Assembly: GCF_041261445.1 (NCBI RefSeq)
Contig: NZ_JBGCCU010000024.1
Location: forward strand, 62,001-126,000
Direction: 5' to 3'
DNA length: 64,000 nt
DNA from: Catenulispora sp. EB89
GTDB taxonomy: Bacteria > Actinomycetota > Actinomycetes > Streptomycetales > Catenulisporaceae
Part shown: one piece after another, positions 49,608 through 58,086 of the stretch
How the letters are laid out: each line of letters opens with the position of its first letter
How positions within the stretch are numbered: position 1 is the stretch's first letter
Made by a program: the position numbers and the translations under genes
The notes under the pieces: model-generated
The model's input: the letters and a program-made list of their open reading frames with translations, nothing else
What the model was told of the DNA's origin: nothing
The model's database searches: none

Positions 49608-52600
49608 ATGCAACGAAGAGCCCGGCTGGCGGTCACCGTCAGCCTCCTCGCCCTCGCGGGTGCGGCCCTGTACTCGCCGGCCGCCGCCACCGCGGCCGGC
49701 TCCGGCGGAAAAGCCCAGGCCACAGCCGCATCGACCGCGGTCACCGACGGCAGCGCCCGGTTCGAAGTACTCACTCCCACGTTGATCCGCATGGAGTACG
49801 CCGGGGACAACAAGTTCCAGGATGCTGCGACTTTCAACGCTGTAAACCGCTCGTTTCCGTCCGTACCGTTCACGACGTCGGTCAGCGGCGGTTTCCGCGT
49901 GATCAGCACCGGTTCCGTGACGCTTCGGTACAAGGAGGGCAGCGGGCCGTTCACCGCTGCCAACACCTCGGTCACGGTCTCGGGCACCAACGCGACCGCC
50001 GCGCCGTCGTTCCCGTCCTACTGCGTGTTCGGTACCGCGTGCGAGGCCGAGGACGGCTTGCTCAGCTGGGGCGCGATGGCCGCCTACGACCACAACAACC
50101 ACACCGGGTCCGGCTTCGTCGCGGGCTTCAACCAGGTGCACAGCGAGGTCCAGCAGGACGTCTCGGCCGTGCCGTCGAGCGGGTCGTACCAACTCAGCGT
50201 CCGCTACGCCAACGCCCAGGGCGGCGACGGCCAGAGCATCACCCGGACGCTGTCGACCACCGTCAACGGCGCGCCGGGACCGACGCTCAGCATGCCGGTC
50301 ACCGGTTCGTGGGACACCTGGTCCACGGTTTCGGTGCCGGTCACGCTGAACGCCGGCGTCAACACCATCGGCATCGTGCAGAACGCCTCCGACAGCGCCA
50401 ACGTGAACCTGGACAGCCTGGCCGTCACCGCCTCCGGCGCCGGCTACCCCGCACCCGGGGCCTCCAGCGCGCTGCTGACCACCGCCTACGGCGCCGGCCC
50501 CACCGACACCCTCGGCGGCTGGTCCAGCTCGCTGGACAACCAGAACCCGGCCACCGCGACAGAGCGGCCGGGGATCCTGGACCGCGACGGCTGGTACCTG
50601 CTGGACGACTCGCGCTCGGCGCTGTTGAACGCGAACGGCACCGTCACCGACCGGCCCGGCCACGGCGGTCAGCCGTATCAGGACGGGTACTTCTTCGGGT
50701 ACGGGACCAACTACAAGCAGGGACTGTCCGACCTCAATGCCCTGACTGGCAACACGAACCTGCTCCCGGAATCCGCTTACGGCGTCTGGTATTCGCGCTA
50801 CTACGCCTACAGCACGTCCGACTACGAGAACACGCTGCTGCCGACCTTCCGCAGCACGTTCACGCCGCTGGACTGGCTGGTCATCGACACCGACTGGAAG
50901 TCGCCGAACCAGTGGGACGGCTGGAACTGGAACAACTCCCTGTTCCCTGATCCCAACGCCTTCATGAGCTGGACGCAACAGCAGGGGTTGGAGACGGCGC
51001 TCAACATCCACACCGCCATCTCCGGATCGGACCCGCAGTTCGCCGGCGCGAACAGCACGGCCGGCGGCCTGTCCCCGGACGTCACGCGCTCCGGCGACTA
51101 CGAGTTCGACTGGTCGAACCCGAACCAGCTGGCGGCGTACTTCAACCTGCACAAGCCGTTCGAGCAGCAGGGCGTGCGCGAGTGGTGGCTGGACTACTGC
51201 GGCGGCTGCGGCAACTCCACCGCGAGCGACCCGCACGTCGCCCCGGGCAACTTCATCAACCAGGCCTATGCCCAGGACGGCACAGCGCGCGGGCTGCGCG
51301 GCTTCTCCTTCGGCCGCATCGGCTCCTCCTCGCAGGCCGGGGACAACGGCAACTACGCGCTCGGGCCGTGGTCCGAGCGGCGCAACACCATGCAGTTCAC
51401 CGGGGACACCGAGGCCACCTGGGCCATGATGGCGCTGGAGGCGCAGTTCGCCGGGGACGAGGCCGCGGCCGGGATCTCCAACGTCAGCAACGACATCGGC
51501 AGCTTCCACGGCAACCACCTGGCCGACGACATGTACGCGCGGTGGGTGCAGCTCGGCACCTTCCAGCCGGTCGACCGGCTGCACTCCGACCACGGCGACC
51601 GGCTGCCCTGGAACTACGGCGCGGCCGCAGACGCCAGCGCCGAGCGGTTCCTGCGGCTGCGGGAGGCGCTGGTGCCGTACACGTACACGCTGGCCGCGCA
51701 GGCGAACACCACCGGCGTGCCGATCATCAGGCCCCTGTATCTCGACTATCCGTCGAACAACGAGGCGTACACCTTCAAGCAGGAGTACCTGTACGGCGAC
51801 AACGTGCTCGTCGCTCCCATCACCAGCGCCAGCGACGCGAACGGAAACGGTTCCGTGAGCGCCTGGATCCCGCCGGGCACCTGGACCGACTACTTCACCG
51901 GGACCAGCTACACCGGCCCGACCACCGTCACCATCACCGACCCGCTCTCGCAGATGCCGGTGCTGATCAAGAGCGGCGGCATCATGCCGCAGCGCACCAA
52001 CTACGTGCCCGACGCCAACTCCTCGCCGCTGACGCAGGTCACGCTGTCCGTCGCGGCCGGGGCGGACGGCTCGTTCCCGCTCTACCAGGACGCCGGCGAG
52101 GGCAACGGCTACCAGAGCGGCCAGTCCACCACCACGCCGATCTCCTGGAGCGACGCGTCCCGGACGCTGACCATCGGCGCCGACACCGGCGGCTTCAGCG
52201 GCGCGGCGACTCAGCGCTCGTACACGCTGCGGCTGTCGAACACGGTCGCGCCGACCGCGGTGTTCGTCGACGGCACGCAGGTGCCGGAGACCGCGTGGGC
52301 GTACAACCCGAGCCTGCGGACGACGACCGTCACCACCGGCGCGCTGCCGGTCGGCTCCTCGCACACGATCAGCCTGACCGGGAGCGCCACGGCCAACCCG
52401 ACGAGCGGGGAGGTGATCGGCGACGCGGGCCTGTGCCTGGACACCCGCGGCGGCACGACGACCAACGGCACGGCGATGCAGCTGTACACGTGCAACCACG
52501 GCACTGCGCAGCAGTTCACCTACACGGCCAACGGCACCACCGGCGGCGCGCTGCAGGTGCTGGGGAAGTGCGTGGACGCGGCCAACGCCGGTACCGCGAG

Positions 52601-53174
52601 CGGGACGGCCATCCAGCTCTACGACTGCAACACCACCGGGTCGCAGAACTGGGTCGCGCAGAGCAACGGCGAGTTGGTGAACCCGCAGTCGGGGCGCTGC
52701 CTCACGGTGCCCGGCGGGAACACCACTCCGGGTGCGGTCCAGCTGCAACTGCAGGACTGCAACGCGGGCGCAGCGCAGGTGTGGAAGCTGCCGCCGGGGC
52801 CGGTGAACGGGCCTGGCGGACTGTGCGTGGACGTGGCGGGCGCCGATCCGTCGTACGCGACCAGCGTGCAGCTGTGGACGTGCAACCAGACGGACGCGCA
52901 GCGGTGGTCCACGCCGGGCGACCAGACGATCCGCGTGTTCGGGAAGTGCCTCGACGTGAACTACGGCGGGACGGCGAACGGGACGGCGGTGCAGCTGTAC
53001 GACTGCAACGGGAGCGGTTCGCAGACCTGGGTGACGCAGGCGAACGGGTCGCTGCTGAACCCGCAGTCGGGGCGGTGCCTGGACGATCCGAACAACAGTG
53101 AGAAGGCAGGGGATCTGCTGCAGATCTACGACTGCGACAACACGTCGGCGCAGGTGTTCAGCCTGGGCGGCTGA
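49608..53174 (+). CDS. Secreted GH31 glycosidase with CBM and ricin-type lectin repeats
   Basis: A 1188-residue secreted enzyme with a signal peptide ending near AAATAAGS. The GH31 beta-sandwich (ARFEVLTPTLIRMEYAGDNKF) is interrupted by a CBM35-like carbohydrate-binding insert (about 130-280, EAEDGLLSWGAM). The catalytic barrel has nucleophile Asp529 in REWWLDYCGG and acid/base Asp600 in FTGDTEATW, typical of alpha-glucosidase or alpha-xylosidase. Residues 930-1188 are two ricin-B/CBM13 beta-trefoils with repeated QxW-like QLYDCN and SGRCL motifs. The extra domains suggest attack on bound polysaccharide. It follows a kinase gene but is not obviously co-transcribed with it. Confidence 0.92.
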   Translation: MQRRARLAVTVSLLALAGAALYSPAAATAAGSGGKAQATAASTAVTDGSARFEVLTPTLIRMEYAGDNKFQDAATFNAVNRSFPSVPFTTSVSGGFRVISTGSVTLRYKEGSGPFTAANTSVTVSGTNATAAPSFPSYCVFGTACEAEDGLLSWGAMAAYDHNNHTGSGFVAGFNQVHSEVQQDVSAVPSSGSYQLSVRYANAQGGDGQSITRTLSTTVNGAPGPTLSMPVTGSWDTWSTVSVPVTLNAGVNTIGIVQNASDSANVNLDSLAVTASGAGYPAPGASSALLTTAYGAGPTDTLGGWSSSLDNQNPATATERPGILDRDGWYLLDDSRSALLNANGTVTDRPGHGGQPYQDGYFFGYGTNYKQGLSDLNALTGNTNLLPESAYGVWYSRYYAYSTSDYENTLLPTFRSTFTPLDWLVIDTDWKSPNQWDGWNWNNSLFPDPNAFMSWTQQQGLETALNIHTAISGSDPQFAGANSTAGGLSPDVTRSGDYEFDWSNPNQLAAYFNLHKPFEQQGVREWWLDYCGGCGNSTASDPHVAPGNFINQAYAQDGTARGLRGFSFGRIGSSSQAGDNGNYALGPWSERRNTMQFTGDTEATWAMMALEAQFAGDEAAAGISNVSNDIGSFHGNHLADDMYARWVQLGTFQPVDRLHSDHGDRLPWNYGAAADASAERFLRLREALVPYTYTLAAQANTTGVPIIRPLYLDYPSNNEAYTFKQEYLYGDNVLVAPITSASDANGNGSVSAWIPPGTWTDYFTGTSYTGPTTVTITDPLSQMPVLIKSGGIMPQRTNYVPDANSSPLTQVTLSVAAGADGSFPLYQDAGEGNGYQSGQSTTTPISWSDASRTLTIGADTGGFSGAATQRSYTLRLSNTVAPTAVFVDGTQVPETAWAYNPSLRTTTVTTGALPVGSSHTISLTGSATANPTSGEVIGDAGLCLDTRGGTTTNGTAMQLYTCNHGTAQQFTYTANGTTGGALQVLGKCVDAANAGTASGTAIQLYDCNTTGSQNWVAQSNGELVNPQSGRCLTVPGGNTTPGAVQLQLQDCNAGAAQVWKLPPGPVNGPGGLCVDVAGADPSYATSVQLWTCNQTDAQRWSTPGDQTIRVFGKCLDVNYGGTANGTAVQLYDCNGSGSQTWVTQANGSLLNPQSGRCLDDPNNSEKAGDLLQIYDCDNTSAQVFSLGG

Positions 53175-53298
53175 GCCAGGCGGTTCGGTCTCCTGGCCGC
53201 GGCGGGACGTCGGTCGGCGTCCCGCCGCGGCACCGATGAGTTTCGGCGGGTCGAGCCGTCTGAGTGGACGACAACGTGCTCGACCAGAGGAGAATCCG

Positions 53299-53835
53299 AT
53301 GCGCAAGGTGGTTCTGACCCAGTTCCTGTCCGCCGACGGCGTGGCCGAGGCCGCGGACACGTTCCTGACCGGGTGGGACGACGTGGTCGACGGCCGCGGT
53401 ACCGAGATCATCGCCACGCAGGACGCCGTCATCTTCGGCCGTGGCACCTATGACGAGTGGGTCGGGTTCTGGCCGGGCAGCGACATCGAGCCGTTCGCCA
53501 CGTTCATCAACAAGGTCCCCAAGTACGTCGCCACCTCCACACCGCTGGCGGCCCAGTGGGACAACGCCTCCGCGATCGACGGGGAGTTGGTGCCGTTCGT
53601 GCAGGACCTCAAGAACTCTGTCGGCGGCGACATCGGGGTCCACGGCAGCATCTCGGTCGCGCAGGCGCTGCTCACGGCGGGGGTGATCGACGAGATGCGG
53701 TTCGCGGTCGTGCCGGTGATCGCGGGACGGGGGCGCCGGCTGCTGGACGGGCTGCCGGAGATCCGCCTGGAGCTGATCCAGAGCGTGGCGACGCCGGCCG
53801 GGTTCCTGCTGACCGACTACCGCATCGCGCGGTAG
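53299..53835 (+). CDS. Dihydrofolate-reductase-fold protein (RibD C-terminal family)
   Basis: A 178-residue protein of the RibD C-terminal/DHFR superfamily: MRKVVLTQFLSADGVAEA, then DAVIFGRGTYDEWVGFWPG and GDIGVHGSISVAQALLTAGVIDEM. Family members are mostly of unknown biological role, and this one lacks a deaminase partner. AGAGGAGA precedes the ATG at 53299; the earlier in-frame start lies inside the GH31 gene. The MerR gene follows 79 bases later and may be functionally tied to it. Confidence 0.87.
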   Translation: MRKVVLTQFLSADGVAEAADTFLTGWDDVVDGRGTEIIATQDAVIFGRGTYDEWVGFWPGSDIEPFATFINKVPKYVATSTPLAAQWDNASAIDGELVPFVQDLKNSVGGDIGVHGSISVAQALLTAGVIDEMRFAVVPVIAGRGRRLLDGLPEIRLELIQSVATPAGFLLTDYRIAR

Positions 53836-53843
53836 CCGCCGGC

Positions 53844-53874
53844 TTGACCTTCACCTTGGGGACAGCCTCATGGT
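53844..53874 (+). promoter_or_regulatory. MerR-type promoter with 19-bp spacer
   Basis: TTGACC and CATGGT are separated by 19 bases with an imperfect inverted CCTTCACC/GGGGACAG spacer. Overlong spacing of this kind is the hallmark of promoters activated by MerR proteins through DNA twisting. It lies about 40 bases before the MerR-type start. Confidence 0.5.
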
Positions 53875-53914
53875 CGAATCACCGGGTGGACCGCCCGGAA
53901 CGAGGGAGACGACC

Positions 53915-54730
53915 ATGGAGCTTCTCACGATCGGCGCGTTCGCACGCCTGACCCGCCTGTCGCCCAAGGCCCTGCGCCTCTACGACGAGTTGCGAGTCCT
54001 GTGCCCGGTGCACATCGACCCGGACACCGGCTACCGCTGGTACTCGCCGGACCAGGCCGGGCGGGCACAGCGGGTGGCGCAGCTGCGGCAGCTGGACATG
54101 CCGCTGGCGCGCATCAGGCAGGTCGTCGAGCTGCCGCCGGAAGCGCTGGCCGAAGCGCTCGTCGCGTACTGGGACAAGCAGCGGCAGGGCTTCCACGCCA
54201 AGCAGGAACTGGTCGTCTTCCTCGTCAACCAGCTGACCGGAAAGGAAACGACCATGTACGAGGTGTCCGTCCGCACCGTCCCCGCCCGAACCCTGCTCAG
54301 CACCACCGAAACCCTCACCGCCGACCAGATCGGAGCCTTCGCCACTCCCCTGTTCGCCCTGTTCGGCGGCCCCACGATCCCGCGCCCGCAAGGCCAGGCG
54401 GGCCTGCCGTTCCTGCGCTACCACAACGACATCAGCAACGACAGCGACGGACTCGTCGAGTTCTGCTGCCCGGTCGAAGCCGCCGCCGTCGAGGAGATCA
54501 CCAGCCGGTACCCCGACATGACGCCGAGCACGGAGGAAGCCGGCCGCGAAGCCTTCATCAGCGTGCCGAAGGCGAACATGATGACCACCCTCGGCTTCGA
54601 ATCGCTCCGGCGCTGGCTCGCCGACCACGACGAGCACGCGGACTCGCGGCCACGGCAGATCTTCCTTCGGGACCCGGCCACCGCCGGCGACGCGGACACC
54701 GTTTATGAGTGGGCGATCGGGCTGCGCTGA
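53915..54730 (+). CDS. MerR-family regulator with GyrI-like effector domain
   Basis: A 271-residue protein. Residues 1-75 are the MerR DNA-binding domain (ELLTIGAFARLTRLSPKALRLYDE, then IDPDTGYRWYSPDQA). A dimerisation helix follows, and residues 117-271 form a GyrI-like small-molecule binding domain (MYEVSVRTVPARTLLSTTET, YEWAIGLR at the end), as in BmrR-type drug sensors. It follows the DHFR-fold gene on the same strand. GAGGGAG precedes the ATG at 53915. Confidence 0.9.
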   Translation: MELLTIGAFARLTRLSPKALRLYDELRVLCPVHIDPDTGYRWYSPDQAGRAQRVAQLRQLDMPLARIRQVVELPPEALAEALVAYWDKQRQGFHAKQELVVFLVNQLTGKETTMYEVSVRTVPARTLLSTTETLTADQIGAFATPLFALFGGPTIPRPQGQAGLPFLRYHNDISNDSDGLVEFCCPVEAAAVEEITSRYPDMTPSTEEAGREAFISVPKANMMTTLGFESLRRWLADHDEHADSRPRQIFLRDPATAGDADTVYEWAIGLR

Positions 54731-54779
54731 TCGGGAGCGGTCGGCGGAGGGCCGCGCTGATCGGGAGCCGGTCCGGTCC

Positions 54780-54867
54780 GCGGCGTGGCGGCGTGGCGGC
54801 GTGGCGGCGTGGCGGCGTGGCGGCGTGGCGGCGTGGCGGCGTGGCGGCGTGGCGGCGTGGCGGCGTG
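54780..54867. repeat. 8-bp tandem repeat, 11 copies
   Basis: Eleven consecutive copies of GCGGCGTG, starting 50 bases past the MerR stop. Because eight is not a multiple of three, every frame reads through as the same eight-residue peptide cycle (AAWRRGGV-like), which explains long spurious open frames on both strands. Confidence 0.92.
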
Positions 54868-54927
54868 TTCGGGGCCGGGGTACGACCCGGCCCCGAACGC
54901 CCGTGCGGAGCATGAGAAACTTTTCAC

Positions 54928-55512
54928 ATGTTGCGCCCGAACCTCGGAACCCGCCGAACCCGCAGGTCGCTCGCCGTGATCGCGGCCATCGCGCTGACCT
55001 TCGGGCTCGCCGCGTGCGGCAGCTCGGGCTCCAAGAACACGGATGGCCTCGGCACCACCGGCGCCTTCGCCCCCAAGGACCGCAAGCCCCTCCCCGTGCT
55101 CTCCGGCACCACCCTCGACGGCGCCAAGCTCGACCTGAGCGCGTACAAGGGCAAGGTCGTCGTCATGAACATCTGGGCCTCCTGGTGCGACAGCTGCCAG
55201 GCCGAGGCCCCGTACCTGGAGCGCACCTACGAGGCCTTCAAATCCCAGGGCGTGCAGTTCGTGGGCATCGACGCCCGGGACAACGACGGCCAGGGCCAGG
55301 CCTTCGTCAAGCAGCAGCAGATCACCTACCCGAACCTGGTCGACGGCGACGACTCGGCGCTGCTCAGCAAGCTCGCCGGCATCGTCTCGCTGGGCTCGGT
55401 GCCCTCCACGCTCATCATCGACCGCAACGGCGCGCTGGCGTGGCGGGCGCTGATGCCGGTGACGTACAGCGAGCTGTCGGCGGCGCTGGCACCGGTCGTC
55501 GCAGAGACCTGA
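54928..55512 (+). CDS. TlpA-like thioredoxin-fold lipoprotein
   Basis: A 194-residue exported thiol-disulfide protein. Signal peptide with lipobox LAAC, lipidation Cys30; thioredoxin fold with WASWCDSC (Cys87 and Cys90) and the cis-Pro segment SVPSTLIID. Located outside the membrane, where it would reduce disulfides or help cytochrome c or other protein maturation. The C-D-S-C active site differs from the more usual C-x-P-C. The region before the ATG lacks a ribosome site, and the 8-bp repeat ends 60 bases upstream. Confidence 0.9.
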   Translation: MLRPNLGTRRTRRSLAVIAAIALTFGLAACGSSGSKNTDGLGTTGAFAPKDRKPLPVLSGTTLDGAKLDLSAYKGKVVVMNIWASWCDSCQAEAPYLERTYEAFKSQGVQFVGIDARDNDGQGQAFVKQQQITYPNLVDGDDSALLSKLAGIVSLGSVPSTLIIDRNGALAWRALMPVTYSELSAALAPVVAET

Positions 55513-55538
55513 GATCAGACCTGAGATTGAGGAGATCG

Positions 55539-56129
55539 GTGAACCGCTTCGTCCTGACCGGAGCGCCCGGGTCGGGCAAGACCGCGATCCTGCGGCAGCT
55601 TGAGCTCGACGGGCCCGAAGCCCTCGGCGCGGGCAGCGTGGGTGGCGTGGGTGGCATGGTCGGCGTCGTCGAGGAGGCCGCGACCGACGTCATCGCGTTG
55701 GCGCAGGCTCAGGGCGTCGACGAACCGTGGCAGCAGCCTGATTTCCCCGAGACGATCGCCGCGCTGCAACGCCGGCGCCAGCTCACCGCCGACTGCATCC
55801 GCGGCGACGGGCCGGTCTTCTTCGACCGCTCCCCGGTCTGCACGTACGCGCTGGCCCAGTTCCTCGGCCACCCCGTCGGCCCCGTGCTGGCCGCCGAGCT
55901 CGACCGCGTCCGCGCCGAGCACGTCTACGAACGCGGCGTGTTCTTCGTCGTCGGCCAGGGTTTCCTCACGCCGACCCCGGCCCGGCGCATCACGCCGGAG
56001 GACGCGGCGCGGTTCGAGGAACTGCACGCGAAGGTCTACCGCTCCCTCGGCTACGAGCTGATCATGGTCGAGCCCGGACCGCTCGCCGTCCGCGCCGGCT
56101 TCGTCCGCGCGCGAGCATCGACCACGTAG
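55539..56129 (+). CDS. AAA-type P-loop protein (AAA_28-like)
   Basis: A 196-residue P-loop NTPase: Walker A GAPGSGKTAIL (residues about 8-18), Walker-B-like VFFDRSPVCTY, and GVFFVVGQGFL before the C-terminal helix. Proteins of this size in the AAA_28 group are thought to act as small-molecule or nucleotide kinases, but a substrate is not assigned. Start GTG 55539 follows GGAGATCG by a few bases. It begins 26 bases after the TlpA-like stop and may share its transcript. Confidence 0.8.
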   Translation: MNRFVLTGAPGSGKTAILRQLELDGPEALGAGSVGGVGGMVGVVEEAATDVIALAQAQGVDEPWQQPDFPETIAALQRRRQLTADCIRGDGPVFFDRSPVCTYALAQFLGHPVGPVLAAELDRVRAEHVYERGVFFVVGQGFLTPTPARRITPEDAARFEELHAKVYRSLGYELIMVEPGPLAVRAGFVRARASTT

Positions 56130-56188
56130 CCGAGATGGCGGTATTTCTACTGTCCCCGCCGTCGGCCGTCCATCCGTAACGTGCGTTC

Positions 56189-58054
56189 ATGGACGCCCGG
56201 CTGACAACTCGCCTACTGGCCGACGGGGACGTGGCCGCGCATCGCGCCGCCCTTCAGGAGCTCGAAGCCCTCGCCCGGGAGCATCCCGAGCAGCGGCAGC
56301 CCGTCGCCGACGCCGTGTGCCGCTACCTGCGCGAGCCGGCGGGGCCGGCGGCGGCCGGGCAGCAGGCCGTCGCGCTGCTGGCGGTGCTGGCGCACCAGCA
56401 TCCTGATACCGAGGCGTCCGGCTCCGCCTGCGAGGCCGGCTGCGAACACTGCCTCGACCTGGAGCTGGACACCGCGGTCCTGCCGGACGTCGACTTCGGC
56501 GGCTGCCGACTCGGCGACGTCAGCTTCACCGACACCCACTTCCGCGGCACCTCAATCTTCGCCCGGACCCGCTTCGCCGACACGGCGCTGTTCCAGCGGT
56601 CGGTCTTCGAAGGCGACGCGTCCTTCGCCGGCGCGCGGTTCAATCGCGAGGCCGACTTCGGGCGGACCAGGTTCCGGGCCGACGCCGACTTCTCGCGCGT
56701 GCGCTTCCAGAGCATCGCCTGGTTCGGCCGGGGCGAGGAGATGCTGAACGAGGACGACGAGGCCTGGGAGGAGGTCGAGAGCCGCCGGCCGCCGGCATGG
56801 GGCGAGCTCAACGAGGACGATCCGCGGTGGCCGATGGCCAGGCTGGTCGACGAGTACCAGTCCTGGGAGGAGGGCGGCGACGGGACGCGGTTCAACCACG
56901 GCGTGTCGTTCGCCGACGCGACGTTCGCGATGGAGGCGTGGTTCTGGAAGGCGCGCTTCGGCAGCACGGTGTCGTTCCAGCGCTGCGAGTTCGGCGGACG
57001 CGTGAACCTGATCCAGCCCGCGGTCGACCTCACCGGCGCCCGGCTCACCGCGGACGCCAGGGCACGCGGACAGGAGTGGCCGGAAGGGCAGGACTGGCCG
57101 CTCGGCTGGGCGACGGCATCAGATCTCGAAGACGACGGCGCGGCGCTGGTCGTGCTCGACGAGTCGCTGCGGCCGTACCACCGCCACCTCGCCGACCCCG
57201 ACCCCGACGTCCGGCTCGCTGGCCTGCACATCCTCGGCGAGCTCGGCGACGCCGACGCGGATCTCAGGGAACGGATAGCCGACGCGGTGTGCGCGTACCT
57301 GCGCACGCCGCTGGCGTTCGACGTGACGATCGACGTCTTCGACCTCACCCCCGCACAGTTCGCCGAGCTGCGCGCCCGCCGCACCGCCCAACGCCTGCTC
57401 ACCGACCGCACGCGCCCCGGCACCGGCCGTCCGCTCTGGGAGGACATCCACCTCCAGCTCTCCGGCGCCACCCTGATCGACTTCGACGCCGGCGGCTGCC
57501 GCCTGGCCGGCGGCGACTTCGCCGGCGCGCAGTTCTACGGGACCACGACCTTCGCGGGCGCGACCTTCGGCGGCGAGAAGCCCACCTACGGCACCGAGAT
57601 CATGTTCGCCCTGACCTCCGGCGGCCAGCAGGGCCGCGCCACGTTCCACGGCCCCGCGGACTTCACCGGCGTCCCGGTCGGGCGGTCCGGCCTCATGCGC
57701 TGCCGCTTCCACACCGACGGCGCGGTCCGCGCCTCCGGCACCGACCAGGACCTGGTCAGGCTGCTGCTGGCGGCGCGGCTCGACGCCGAGCCGGCGCAGG
57801 TGACCGCCGACGTTCGCAGGGCACTGCGGTCGGACGCGATCGGCCGGAACGTGGAGTACGGCCAGGTGCCGGGGCCGCCGGACGCACCGTGGGAGGCGCG
57901 CACCGGGCTGAAGGTCAGCGGAACGGACGTGCTGCTGGCGGATGTGGTGGGACGGCTCGACAGGGCGGACAGGTTTCCGGAGCTGAGCGATGAGCAGTGG
58001 GAGGCGGCCACCGGGGCTATCAAGGCTCTGTTAAAGGCGCTGGAGGCTGACTAG
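56189..58054 (+). CDS. Pentapeptide-repeat-like protein with internal duplication
   Basis: A 621-residue soluble protein made of two similar halves. Each half has a helical HEAT-like unit (VADAVCRYLREP near residue 40; IADAVCAYLRTP near 375) followed by pentapeptide-like A(D/N)LxF strands: FGGCRLGDVSFTDTHFRGTS and RTRFADTALFQRSVFEGDAS in the first, GGCRLAGGDFAGAQFYGTTT in the second. A Cys trio (Cys81, Cys85, Cys88) sits between helices and first repeats. Acidic linkers follow each half. Known pentapeptide proteins mimic DNA or act as scaffolds; the role here is unknown. TAACGT is six bases before the ATG, so it may be leaderless. Confidence 0.8.
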   Translation: MDARLTTRLLADGDVAAHRAALQELEALAREHPEQRQPVADAVCRYLREPAGPAAAGQQAVALLAVLAHQHPDTEASGSACEAGCEHCLDLELDTAVLPDVDFGGCRLGDVSFTDTHFRGTSIFARTRFADTALFQRSVFEGDASFAGARFNREADFGRTRFRADADFSRVRFQSIAWFGRGEEMLNEDDEAWEEVESRRPPAWGELNEDDPRWPMARLVDEYQSWEEGGDGTRFNHGVSFADATFAMEAWFWKARFGSTVSFQRCEFGGRVNLIQPAVDLTGARLTADARARGQEWPEGQDWPLGWATASDLEDDGAALVVLDESLRPYHRHLADPDPDVRLAGLHILGELGDADADLRERIADAVCAYLRTPLAFDVTIDVFDLTPAQFAELRARRTAQRLLTDRTRPGTGRPLWEDIHLQLSGATLIDFDAGGCRLAGGDFAGAQFYGTTTFAGATFGGEKPTYGTEIMFALTSGGQQGRATFHGPADFTGVPVGRSGLMRCRFHTDGAVRASGTDQDLVRLLLAARLDAEPAQVTADVRRALRSDAIGRNVEYGQVPGPPDAPWEARTGLKVSGTDVLLADVVGRLDRADRFPELSDEQWEAATGAIKALLKALEAD

Positions 58055-58086
58055 CCGCCGCACGATTCGCCAGCTGACCAATCGCA

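Noticed and set aside
49602-53447. A 1281-codon minus-strand frame over the GH31 gene
   Set aside because: It runs antisense to an enzyme with intact catalytic motifs and a signal peptide; Arg/Val/Gly shadow composition.
54709-54979. Repeat peptides (AAWRRGGV, ATPPRRH) around 54.8 kb
   Set aside because: They come from the 8-bp tandem array read in several frames and are not genes.
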